Source of the DNA: an uncultured Clostridia bacterium | GTDB lineage: Bacteria; Bacillota; Clostridia; Lachnospirales; Anaerotignaceae | Length of the DNA stretch: 6,912 bases | Direction of reading: 5' to 3' | Assembly (NCBI GenBank): GCA_947036475.1 | Contig: CAMQRG010000108.1 | Location: forward strand, 1 to 6,912 | In this document: piece by piece, positions 1 to 5,421 of the stretch | How the letters are laid out: every line of letters begins with the position of its first letter | Numbering within the stretch: position 1 is the stretch's first letter | Notes under the pieces: generated by a model | Told to the model about the DNA's origin: nothing | Seen by the model: the letters and a program-made list of their open reading frames with translations, nothing else | Databases searched by the model: none | Made by a program: the position numbers and the translations under genes

Positions 1-48
1 CGAGATAGCGTAGCGTCTCGTGGGCTCGGAGATGTGTATAAGAGACAG
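1..48 (+). other. Residual Nextera i7 sequencing adapter (not genomic)
   Basis: Bases 15-29 read GTCTCGTGGGCTCGG and 30-48 read AGATGTGTATAAGAGACAG. Together these are the Nextera transposase read-2 adapter, ending exactly in the 19-bp Tn5 mosaic end. Bases 1-6 (CGAGAT) match the end of the P7 primer. Bases 7-14 (AGCGTAGC) sit where the 8-base i7 index belongs; from memory the reverse complement GCTACGCT is index N709. Genomic sequence therefore begins at 49, and the left edge is a tagmented fragment end left in the assembly. It should not be read as a promoter, a repeat or a natural Tn5 end. Confidence 0.98.
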
Positions 49-174
49 CCCGGCTCCTATGTCGATATGGATCCGGAAGGGACAAAAGAACTGATAGAAC
101 AGAGAATTTACGGCAAGGAACCGGCAGAGCCGGAAACACAGTATACAGAGGAAGGACAGGGAACGAATGGCTGA
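49..174 (+). CDS. C-terminal fragment of an unrecognised upstream protein
   Basis: One frame is open from the first genomic base to a TGA at 172-174 and encodes about 41 residues. The fragment starts PGSYVDMDPEGTKELIEQ and ends in a hydrophilic Glu/Pro/Gly-rich tail (EPAEPETQYTEEGQG). Its stop codon lies inside the LCP gene, giving an 8-base overlap (167-174). That arrangement is typical of translationally coupled genes in one operon and is the main reason to believe the frame. The 5' part is missing because the sequence is cut at the adapter junction, so this is an assembly truncation and not a pseudogene. The tail is too short and too low in complexity to assign a family. LCP genes often sit beside wall-polymer or nadD/yqeK-type genes, but nothing here confirms either. 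Confidence 0.6.
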   Translation, partial: PGSYVDMDPEGTKELIEQRIYGKEPAEPETQYTEEGQGTNG

Positions 175-1486
175 AAACAGACGCGGCAGAAGAATGGTGA
201 AACGAAAGAAAAAATTCAATCCATTTAAGACGTTTTTTAAGATTGTATGCTCAATGGTTTCCGTATTTATGGTACTGGCGGGCGGTGCGGCGTTTGCCTA
301 TTATAAAGTGACGGGCGATGTACCCTTTTCCAATCAGGAAATCATTCAATCTGCTTCGGATATGAACCTTTTGGACGCGTTTTTGAAACGCGATATTAAA
401 ATGAATGTGGCAGTGTTCGGCGTGGATAAAGACGGAACGAGGACGGACGTTATTTTTGTTGCGCATTATGACAGTGCGCAGAAAAGTGTCAATCTGGTTT
501 CTCTCCCGCGTGATACCCGCGTGTCTATCTGCGATGAGGTGCGCGAAAATCTGGAGAAGGAGGGCCGTTCCTATAATCAGGTTACAAAGCTGAATGCCGT
601 ACATTCTTACAGCGGCAAGGAGATGGGCCCGAAAAATGCCGTTTTGCAGATTGAAGATCTGCTGGGAATCAAAATTGACCACTATGTCAAAGTCGATTTG
701 GAGGGTTTCAGGGAAATTGTGGATGCCGTAGGCGGCGTAGATGTGGATGTGCCGCAGGATATGTACTGGGATATGCGTGACACCGGCGACCCGCTGATTA
801 ACCTGAAAAAAGGCATGCAGCATCTGGACGGGGAAAAAGCGGAGCAGCTTGTGCGGTTCCGGCGGTATGCCGATGGCGACGTTGGGCGGATACAGGTGCA
901 GCAGCTTTTCCTGAAAGCATTGGCGGGGAAAGTGCTGAGTACGGAAAGCATCATAAAGAACCTGCCGGACTACATTAAAATCTTCTATCAACATGTGGAA
1001 ACGGACGTCACATTGACGGACGCGCTGAAATACGCGAATTATATCAATAAACTGGATATGTCCAAAATCAGCATGGAAACTCTGCCGGGCGCAGGGCAGT
1101 ATGTCGGAAATGTTTCTTATTTCCTGCATGACGCGGAAGCAACAAAAGAAATGGTGGACAGGGTGTTCTATAACGTCGCTCCGGTGGTGCCGGAAGGGGA
1201 AACGCCGACGGACAGCAAGGCCCTGCTGATTGAGGTTTCCAACGGCGGAAACGTGATGGGCCTTGCGGGGCGTGTAAGTGAAAAACTGGCGGCGGAGGGC
1301 TACCGTATGGCGGAGGCTACGACGTACAGCGGCGAACAGAAGAACTATACGCGGATACAGGTCAAAGAGGCGGGAGCCGGCAGCGACCTTGTGCAGTATT
1401 TCAATAAAGCGGAGGTTGAGGTCGCCCCGTCTGAAATCGGTGCAAATGCGGATATCCGAATCATTTTGGGGACAAACGAGCAGTGA
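167..1486 (+). CDS. LytR-CpsA-Psr (LCP) family wall-polymer ligase with LytR_C domain
   Basis: This 439-residue protein belongs to the LCP family. These enzymes transfer undecaprenyl-pyrophosphate-linked glycopolymers (teichoic acid or capsule types) onto peptidoglycan outside the membrane. A basic cytoplasmic N-terminus (residues 1-25, rich in Arg/Lys) precedes one membrane helix at about 26-46. The LCP domain spans about 79-260. It contains GTRTD (90-94), SLPRDT (112-117), KLN (141-143), the DHYVKVDLEGF and VDAVGGVDVDVP segments (171-196), and the conserved block LVRFRRYADGDVGRIQ (228-243), whose Arg and Asp residues bind the pyrophosphate head and metal in known structures. A LytR_C domain follows at about 352-436, shown by VSNGGNVMGLA and GYRM and ending in IILGT. 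The ATG at 167 overlaps the upstream stop, with a weak AGGA about 11 bases before it. No terminator follows directly, so read-through towards the uridine kinase gene is possible. The specific polymer cannot be told. Confidence 0.95.
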   Translation: MAENRRGRRMVKRKKKFNPFKTFFKIVCSMVSVFMVLAGGAAFAYYKVTGDVPFSNQEIIQSASDMNLLDAFLKRDIKMNVAVFGVDKDGTRTDVIFVAHYDSAQKSVNLVSLPRDTRVSICDEVRENLEKEGRSYNQVTKLNAVHSYSGKEMGPKNAVLQIEDLLGIKIDHYVKVDLEGFREIVDAVGGVDVDVPQDMYWDMRDTGDPLINLKKGMQHLDGEKAEQLVRFRRYADGDVGRIQVQQLFLKALAGKVLSTESIIKNLPDYIKIFYQHVETDVTLTDALKYANYINKLDMSKISMETLPGAGQYVGNVSYFLHDAEATKEMVDRVFYNVAPVVPEGETPTDSKALLIEVSNGGNVMGLAGRVSEKLAAEGYRMAEATTYSGEQKNYTRIQVKEAGAGSDLVQYFNKAEVEVAPSEIGANADIRIILGTNEQ

Positions 1487-1497
1487 AAAAGGCTCTG

Positions 1498-1674
1498 AGG
1501 GTGTGGGACTCTGCCCCACACCCTGTGAGGGACGCATCTCTCAACCCGCTTTCCAGACGAAGGCATTAAAGAGGTTATGGTAAATATGAAAAGTGTTCCC
1601 AGCCGCATGGAATGGGGCTGGCAAACGGGCCAAGGGGCAATGCCCCTTGTGGGAGTTTGAGGACAAAGCCCTCA
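1498..1674. repeat. Intergenic array of five short hairpins (palindromic repeat element)
   Basis: The 221-base gap between the LCP and uridine kinase genes holds five inverted repeats in a row. (1) A 10-bp perfect stem at 1498-1507/1515-1524, AGGGTGTGGG with its complement. (2) A 7-bp stem with one G-U pair at 1526-1532/1537-1543. (3) CCAGCC at 1599-1604 with GGCTGG at 1616-1621, plus an inner CAT/ATG pairing. (4) CAAGGGGC at 1631-1638 with GCCCCTTG at 1642-1649. (5) TGAGG at 1658-1662 with CCTCA at 1670-1674. None except possibly the last is followed by a T-run (a loose T-rich stretch lies at 1678-1690), so this is not a classic single terminator. The GC-rich palindromic style resembles dispersed intergenic repeats seen in Clostridia, which is from general knowledge. 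Possible roles are a mobile palindromic element, an RNA-stability element or a leader for udk. Confidence 0.6.
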
Positions 1675-1707
1675 GGGTTTTCATCTTTTTTAAGAGGAGG
1701 CGGCGAA

Positions 1708-2334
1708 ATGGATCAAATCATGATGATTGGCATAGCAGGTGGTACAGGCAGCGGCAAAACAACATTGACAGACCGCCTGAAGGAACGTTTTGGAGATGAT
1801 GTTTCTATCATTTACCACGATAATTATTATAAACGCCACGATGATATGACCTATGAGGAACGCTGCCTTTTGAACTACGACCACCCGGACGCGTTCGATA
1901 CCGACCTGATGATTGAACATATTCGTACCCTGCGGTCAGGGCAGCCTGTTGCTTGTCCTGTATATGACTTTACTGTACATAATCGCTCGGATAAAACGGT
2001 GACCATCTGCCCGACAAAGGTAATTATCATTGAAGGCATTTTGATTTTTGAGAATCAATTTCTGCGCGATTTGATGGATATTAAGATTTTTGTGGATACA
2101 GATGCAGATGTACGTATTCTTCGGCGTATTCTGCGCGATGTAAAGGAGCGCGGGCGCAGTCTGGACTCCGTTGTCAGCCAGTACCTGACGACAGTGAAGC
2201 CCATGCATGAGCAGTTTGTAGAGCCAAGTAAACGTTCGGCGGATATTATCGTACTGGAAGGCGGACAGAATATTGTTGCGCTGGATATTCTGATTCAACG
2301 GGTTTATAATCATGTTCATGGTCTGGGGCAGTAA
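1708..2334 (+). CDS. udk: Uridine kinase (uridine/cytidine monophosphokinase)
   Basis: This 208-residue cytosolic enzyme phosphorylates uridine or cytidine to UMP or CMP with ATP or GTP in pyrimidine salvage. The length matches bacterial Udk. A Walker A loop, GTGSGKTT, lies at 12-19. DNYY (38-41) and NYDHPDAFD (56-64) are typical Udk nucleoside-binding segments, as is YDF...HNR (86-93). IIIEGI (107-111) is followed by IFVDTDADVR (117-126). The lid signature RRILRD..ERGRS..SV..QY covers 139-159, and VKPMHEQFVEPSKRSADIIV covers 163-182. The start at 1708 is chosen because AGGAGG at 1695-1700 sits 7 bases upstream. The frame stays open back to 1612, but that extension translates the hairpin spacer and has no family similarity. 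It is followed 40 bases later by a small membrane-protein gene on the same strand. Confidence 0.96.
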   Translation: MDQIMMIGIAGGTGSGKTTLTDRLKERFGDDVSIIYHDNYYKRHDDMTYEERCLLNYDHPDAFDTDLMIEHIRTLRSGQPVACPVYDFTVHNRSDKTVTICPTKVIIIEGILIFENQFLRDLMDIKIFVDTDADVRILRRILRDVKERGRSLDSVVSQYLTTVKPMHEQFVEPSKRSADIIVLEGGQNIVALDILIQRVYNHVHGLGQ

Positions 2335-2374
2335 CGGTTCCGATGGGCTGATATGGCAGAAATGAGGGAATGAA

Positions 2375-2560
2375 ATGAATATTGTAGAGCTTTTTCGCAG
2401 AGCCTGTGTGTCCGGCTTTGTATGCAGTATATTTTATCATGGCCTGATGATTCTTATGGGGACAAAGGTGCAGCTGCGCAGTGCGGTTGTGTTTACCGTT
2501 GTGTTTGTACTGCTTTACTTCGTCTGGCTTTTGATGGTCAGCTATAAAGGGAGGAAGTAA
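2375..2560 (+). CDS. Small two-helix membrane protein of unknown function
   Basis: A 61-residue ORF follows udk on the same strand after 40 bases. The sequence shows a short amphipathic start (MNIVELFRRA), a first hydrophobic stretch at about 11-29, a short polar turn around TKVQLRS, a second strong membrane segment at about 36-55, and a basic end (YKGRK). This suggests a two-pass membrane protein with both ends probably in the cytoplasm. An AGGGA-like site at 2365-2369 lies 5 bases before the ATG, and an in-frame stop at 2363 rules out an earlier start. The stop is about 40 bases before a strong terminator, which fits it being the last gene of the udk transcript. I do not recognise a family. 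It could also be a chance ORF, but the clean hydrophobic pattern and position favour a real gene. Confidence 0.65.
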   Translation: MNIVELFRRACVSGFVCSIFYHGLMILMGTKVQLRSAVVFTVVFVLLYFVWLLMVSYKGRK

Positions 2561-2601
2561 AAACTTTGCTACGCAACGGAGGTGGCAGAAAAACTGACTG
2601 C

Positions 2602-2656
2602 AAACGGCAGAAAAGAAAGGCAGGGAATTTTTCCCTGCCTTTCTTTTCTGCCGTTT
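2602..2656. terminator. Bidirectional intrinsic terminator, perfect 26-bp inverted repeat
   Basis: The arms at 2602-2627 and 2631-2656 are perfect reverse complements, 26 bp each, around a 3-base TTT loop. The core is a GGCAGGGAA/TTCCCTGCC stem flanked by A-rich (AAAAGAAA) and T-rich (TTTCTTTT) tracts. Both RNA strands therefore form a GC-rich hairpin followed by a U-rich run. It lies between the convergent udk/membrane-protein block (+) and the SIMPL gene (-), and would end both transcripts. The right arm overlaps the first two bases of the SIMPL stop codon (2655-2657 on the + strand). Confidence 0.93.
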
Positions 2657-3380
2657 AGAATACATACACAACGGAGATATTTGCTGTTACATGGATATCG
2701 CCATACTGAATCGTTGTGCCGCCTGCTCCCGTATCAGCGGCAGCGCCCTCTGCTGTGGGCATTGCCAGACGTTTGGAGTTTTCGACATAATACGCGCTCC
2801 GGCTGTTTTCCGTTACGCTTTTGACCTCGCCCAGAGGTTTGCCATAAGCCCCTGCAATTGCCTCTGCGGAATCAGCTGCATTTTTTACGGCTGTTTCCAG
2901 AGCCTGTGCATAATACGCGGATTCATTTTCCACGCTGAACGATACGCCGTCTGTTCCGGTTGCGCCGGCTTTCAGTGCGGCGTCAATATACTTCCCGGCG
3001 TTATCAATATCTTTCGTAACAGCCTGGATATTCGCGGTGGAGCGGTATCCGGTGATGGTGCGTTTGCCTGTTGCGTCATCGTACTGATAGGACGGATAAA
3101 CGAATGTTCCGGTTGTAACGATTTTATCCTTTTGGATTCCCATTTCAAGCAGAGTGTCGGTTACCTTCTGCATGGTTTTGCTTGTTTCTTTCTGTGCTGC
3201 CTCAGACGTTTTGCCGGTGGCTTCCACAGAAAGACCAATAGTAGCAGTATCCGGCTTTGCCAGCACAACGCCGCTGCCTGTCACACTGATTTCCCCTGCT
3301 GCGAACGCCATGCTATGGCACCCGATGGCAAGTGTCGCCGCTGCAACACATACAAAACAGATTTTTTTCCAGTTTTTCAT
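2655..3380 (-). CDS. Secreted SIMPL-domain (DUF541) protein
   Basis: This 241-residue exported protein has one SIMPL domain (PF04402, formerly DUF541; E. coli YggE is a relative). An N-terminal signal peptide (basic MKNWKK, hydrophobic core 7-20) likely ends at AFA (25-27). A Cys at 21 after AIG loosely resembles a lipobox, so a lipoprotein form is possible but less likely. The mature part starts EISVTGSGVVLAKPDTA. It continues with the family's ITGYRSTANIQAVTKDID segment, IDAALKAGATGTDGVSFSVEN in the middle, and a C-terminal beta strand, ITANISVVYVF-like. The biochemical role of the family is not settled. Start choice: AAAGGAG (minus strand, 3396-3390) lies 9 bases before this ATG and only 3 before an ATG two codons earlier (3386); either could be used. 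The frame reads open to 3425 without a better site. I found no convincing promoter. Confidence 0.9.
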   Translation of the reverse strand: MKNWKKICFVCVAAATLAIGCHSMAFAAGEISVTGSGVVLAKPDTATIGLSVEATGKTSEAAQKETSKTMQKVTDTLLEMGIQKDKIVTTGTFVYPSYQYDDATGKRTITGYRSTANIQAVTKDIDNAGKYIDAALKAGATGTDGVSFSVENESAYYAQALETAVKNAADSAEAIAGAYGKPLGEVKSVTENSRSAYYVENSKRLAMPTAEGAAADTGAGGTTIQYGDIHVTANISVVYVF

Positions 3381-3482
3381 AATCATTTGCTCCTTTCTTT
3401 CGTAAAGCCGGCCTGTGACAGCCATTTGCCCTTACCGTTTTTTACTCTTGTTTGATTGGACGGAGGAAAAAAGGATTCGTTC

Positions 3483-3522
3483 CATTTTTTCGGAAAAATT
3501 TTTCAATTTATGGCCGAAAATG
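3483..3522 (-). terminator. Possible weak terminator hairpin after the small leftward ORF
   Basis: CATTTTTTCGG (3483-3493) and CCGAAAATG (3514-3522) are inverted with a two-base bulge. The sequence between them is AT-rich and includes AAAAATTTTT. On the minus strand it comes just after the TGA of the small ORF at 3525-3797. The stem is AT-rich and the U-run is short, so it is only a candidate. Confidence 0.3.
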
Positions 3523-3524
3523 TT

Positions 3525-3797
3525 TCAGTGGAAAAATTCCATCAGCAGGAACGCTAGCAGCGGCAGGGCATCCGGCTGGTTGTTTGACGTCTGTTTCTGC
3601 TCGGCGGAAGTGCCCGTTTCAGCAGCGGAAACAGCAAAGGGCTTTTCCTGCCCGGCAGCCTCTGTTCCGGGTGATTCTTTGGCAGGCTGGGGTTTTTCCG
3701 TCCAGCCGGGCTTCTCTGCCCGATGGCAGAAAGGCTCTGGTATTTTTGCATTGGCATACATAGAAATCACGACCTTCGATTTGCTTTCTGCTATCAT
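3525..3797 (-). CDS. Possible small Pro/Glu/Ala-rich protein, unrecognised
   Basis: This 90-residue leftward ORF lies in the otherwise empty gap between the SIMPL and phosphatase genes. In favour: it has a sensible protein-like composition, with a polar, Pro/Glu/Ala/Thr/Lys-rich and probably disordered middle (about 20-70). It also ends in a compact hydrophobic tail (LPLLAFLLMEFF at 78-89), a layout I associate with some short clostridial proteins. Against: no ribosome binding site precedes the ATG at 3797 or the internal ATG at 3761, I see no minus-strand promoter, and an overlapping + frame is open over 3415-3825. The + frame gives a Cys/Trp-rich, less protein-like product. It may be a real small gene, a decayed one or chance. 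Confidence 0.35.
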   Translation of the reverse strand: MIAESKSKVVISMYANAKIPEPFCHRAEKPGWTEKPQPAKESPGTEAAGQEKPFAVSAAETGTSAEQKQTSNNQPDALPLLAFLLMEFFH

Positions 3798-3821
3798 GTA
3801 TATGCCGCGTGAAAAAGATTT

Positions 3822-3849
3822 TTAACAAAAAAACACTTTTCCCTATAAA
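3822..3849 (+). promoter_or_regulatory. Sigma-A-like promoter for the PnkP-like phosphatase gene
   Basis: TTAACA (3822-3827, one mismatch to TTGACA) and TATAAA (3844-3849, one mismatch to TATAAT) are separated by 16 bases. Transcription would start near 3856, giving a leader of about 90 bases before the ATG at 3947. Further TATGAT-like boxes occur at 3862 and 3867 but lack a good -35. Confidence 0.6.
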
Positions 3850-3946
3850 AGCACAATGTTTTATGATATGATTGGGGAGAGAAACCGGAACGCGCCGCAA
3901 AACTGCGCCGAAGGTTTTCGATGGATCCTGTGAAAGGGAGTTGCAA

Positions 3947-4735
3947 ATGAAGGAAAGCAGGGAACGGGGATTCCGTATTTTGGAATTTCGTGGAAATAAA
4001 TTTGATATTATTGGAGATGTACACGGCTGTTATGACGAACTGATGGAACTGGTTGCAAAGCTGGGTTATGTTCCGGACGGCATGGCATACGCCCACCCGG
4101 AGGGACGGCGGCTGATTTCTGTCGGAGATGTGGCAGATAAAGGCAGCCAGAATTTGGCATGTCTGGATTTCTGGATGCGGCAGGTCGAATACGGCGGCGC
4201 GCTTTGGGTGCATGGAAATCACTGCAACAAGTTATACCGTTATTTTCTGGGGAACAAGGTGCATCTCTCGCATGGACTGGAAAATACGGTTGCAGAGCTG
4301 GAGCAGCTGGGACGGGAGGAACGAATGGTTTTCCGCAGCCGTTATATGGCATGCTACGAAAGCCAGTGCTACTATCTTCTGCTGGACCAAAGACGGCTTG
4401 CGGTGGTGCATGGCGGGCTGCGGCAGGAATCCATCGGGCAGTTTTCCGGCAAAATACGTGCGGTCTGCCTTTATGGGGAAACGACAGGGGCGACTGATGA
4501 AAACGGCAAGCCGGAGCGGCTGGACTGGGCGGCGGAATACAGGGGCAAGCCGTTTGTTGTCTATGGTCATACAGTTGCGGAGGAGCCGAAAATCATCAAC
4601 CGAACGGTAGATATCGACCAGGGCTGTGTTTATGGCGGCTACCTGACTGCCCTTCGCTACCCAGAGATTACGTTTGTGCAGGTGCGCGGCAAGGCATACG
4701 CGGATTACAGCGGCAGCGGGAAACTGCCGGAATAA
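3947..4735 (+). CDS. Stand-alone PnkP-type metallophosphatase (calcineurin-like, PPP superfamily)
   Basis: This 262-residue two-metal phosphatase has its motifs in order: IIGDVHGC (21-28; D24, H26), SVGDVADKG (58-66; D61), HGNHCNK (89-95; N91, H92), VVHGG (153-157; H155), VYGHT (205-209; H208) and VDIDQGCVYGG (221-231; D224). The stretches VHLSHGLENTVAEL and GGYLTALRYPE resemble the central phosphatase module of bacterial PnkP (polynucleotide kinase-phosphatase-ligase) more than other PPP enzymes. The PrpE-type Ap4A hydrolase is the main alternative. No P-loop kinase or ligase domain is present or adjacent. Two motif positions differ from what I recall as usual: Lys65 where the family has Arg (GDxxDRG), and Cys93 after GNH where Asp or Glu is common. 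AAAGGGAG at 3933-3940 sits 6 bases before this ATG; the frame is open back to a TTG at 3872 without such a site. The substrate is unknown. Confidence 0.88.
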   Translation: MKESRERGFRILEFRGNKFDIIGDVHGCYDELMELVAKLGYVPDGMAYAHPEGRRLISVGDVADKGSQNLACLDFWMRQVEYGGALWVHGNHCNKLYRYFLGNKVHLSHGLENTVAELEQLGREERMVFRSRYMACYESQCYYLLLDQRRLAVVHGGLRQESIGQFSGKIRAVCLYGETTGATDENGKPERLDWAAEYRGKPFVVYGHTVAEEPKIINRTVDIDQGCVYGGYLTALRYPEITFVQVRGKAYADYSGSGKLPE

Positions 4736-4772
4736 AAAACACCGGACAGGGATTTTTCTGTCCGGTGTTTTT
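4735..4772. terminator. Bidirectional intrinsic terminator
   Basis: A perfect 15-bp inverted repeat, AAAAACACCGGACAG (4735-4749) with its complement at 4758-4772, surrounds an 8-base loop. The GC core CACCGGACAG is followed by TTTTT on the + strand, and by TTTTT plus the stop-codon region on the minus strand. It starts at the last base of the phosphatase stop codon. It lies between convergent genes and can serve both the phosphatase (+) and the small gene at 4824-5066 (-). Confidence 0.93.
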
Positions 4773-4823
4773 GGGATAGAGGAAATAAAGGGTATTATCA
4801 CAGCTGTTGTGTGCTCGTTGTTC

Positions 4824-5066
4824 TTATTCTGTAAGAATTTCTTTCATAAATTCTGAAAGATACTCAATGCCGGTGATGAAATATTCTTTTTCAACAACGG
4901 CAAGTAAATCATTCAGCAGGCTTTCTGCCTCTATAAAATCATCTGGATTCAGGCGGAACCGTAGAAAGCCGTAAAATGCTGTCAGCTCAGGTGTAAGCTG
5001 CTTTTTGGCATTCAATTCCTGATGTTCCATCAAGTAGCAGTGGTACAGTTTTTCTAGTTTTCCCAT
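4824..5066 (-). CDS. Small acidic helical protein of unknown function
   Basis: This 80-residue cytosolic-looking protein has no signal peptide or membrane helix. The sequence is rich in Leu, Glu, Phe and Tyr and reads as mostly alpha-helical: GKLEKLYHCYLMEHQEL, then a Pro break (LTPELTAF), then FIEAESLLNDLLAVVEKEYFITGIEYLSEFMKEIL. The C-terminal pattern of an acidic helix followed by a Phe-x-x-Gly helix recalls small clostridial DUF6809-type proteins, but that is a faint resemblance from memory. The ATG at 5066 is supported by AAAGGAGG (minus strand, 5083-5076) 9 bases upstream and by a good promoter just before it. The frame is open back to 5252, but that extension would cover the promoter and ribosome binding site and is not a likely start. 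It is transcribed alone and ends near a shared terminator. Confidence 0.78.
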   Translation of the reverse strand: MGKLEKLYHCYLMEHQELNAKKQLTPELTAFYGFLRFRLNPDDFIEAESLLNDLLAVVEKEYFITGIEYLSEFMKEILTE

Positions 5067-5094
5067 AAATGAGTTCCTCCTTTGCTGGTAAGGC

Positions 5095-5122
5095 ATTGTA
5101 ATAACAGCAGTCTTATTGTAAA
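5095..5122 (-). promoter_or_regulatory. Sigma-A-like promoter for the small gene at 4824-5066
   Basis: On the minus strand, TTTACA (5122-5117) and TACAAT (5100-5095) each match the -35 and -10 consensus at five of six bases and are 16 bases apart. The transcript would start near 5088, about 20 bases before the ATG, with the ribosome binding site at 5083-5076 inside this short leader. Confidence 0.65.
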
Positions 5123-5421
5123 CCATATATGAAAAAACTGGAATACGCGGGGGCCGGAAATATGTATTTTCAGCTGTGTAAATGAAACTTTGCGGTAAAA
5201 AACTGCGAAATATTACTGCGTCAGCCTGTTTTATAATAAAGAAAGAATACATTTGGAGCTGATGAAAACCGTCAATGCTTTTGGAGAAATATTAAGTTTC
5301 TCTTTCAATTTGCCGATGTATATTGTAGTATATCCAATTTTGGTATATTCTAGTAGTATAAATAATATAGGAAGACTACCCTGTAAGGGAAGATGAAATG
5401 GGGCGAAGGAGGGAACAAACC
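5123..5421 (+). promoter_or_regulatory. AT-rich divergent spacer with the upstream region of the SLH protein gene
   Basis: No convincing gene lies in this stretch. It has a small inverted repeat, GAGAAA (5284-5289) with TTTCTC (5297-5302). It also has two near-identical AT-rich blocks 25 bases apart, GTATATTGTAGTA at 5318 and GTATATTCTAGTA at 5343. A weak promoter candidate is TTGGTA (5340-5345) with TAATAT (5363-5368) at 17-base spacing; TATAAA at 5357 is a rival -10 box without a good -35. The SLH gene's ribosome binding site, AAGGAGGG, is at 5406-5413, 8 bases before the ATG. Confidence 0.4.

Noticed and set aside
30..48. Tn5 mosaic end suggesting a natural transposon insertion
   Set aside because: It is preceded by the exact Nextera primer and index layout, so it is library adapter. 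There is no IS50 sequence or transposase.
251..1537. Long (428-codon) leftward ORF opposite the LCP gene
   Set aside because: It is a shadow of the LCP coding frame. Its product is rich in His, Arg and Ile with no recognisable domain and no ribosome binding site, while the + strand encodes a complete LCP protein.
1598..1674. Single rho-independent terminator for the LCP gene
   Set aside because: The strongest hairpins here are not followed by a T-run. The only T-rich stretch (1678-1690) follows a weak 5-bp stem, so a terminator call is not supported.
1612..1707. Extended N-terminus for uridine kinase from the ATG at 1612
   Set aside because: The extra 32 residues translate the hairpin spacer, have no similarity to Udk, and the AGGAGG site precisely supports the ATG at 1708.
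2691..3455. Rightward 254-codon ORF over the SIMPL gene
   Set aside because: It is Cys-rich and unlike any family I know, and it lies opposite a full SIMPL protein with signal peptide and ribosome binding site.
3415..3825. Rightward 136-codon ORF in the gap before the phosphatase
   Set aside because: It has an unusual Cys/Trp/Phe-rich composition, no convincing ribosome binding site, and overlaps the more protein-like leftward ORF. Neither is certain, but this one is less likely.
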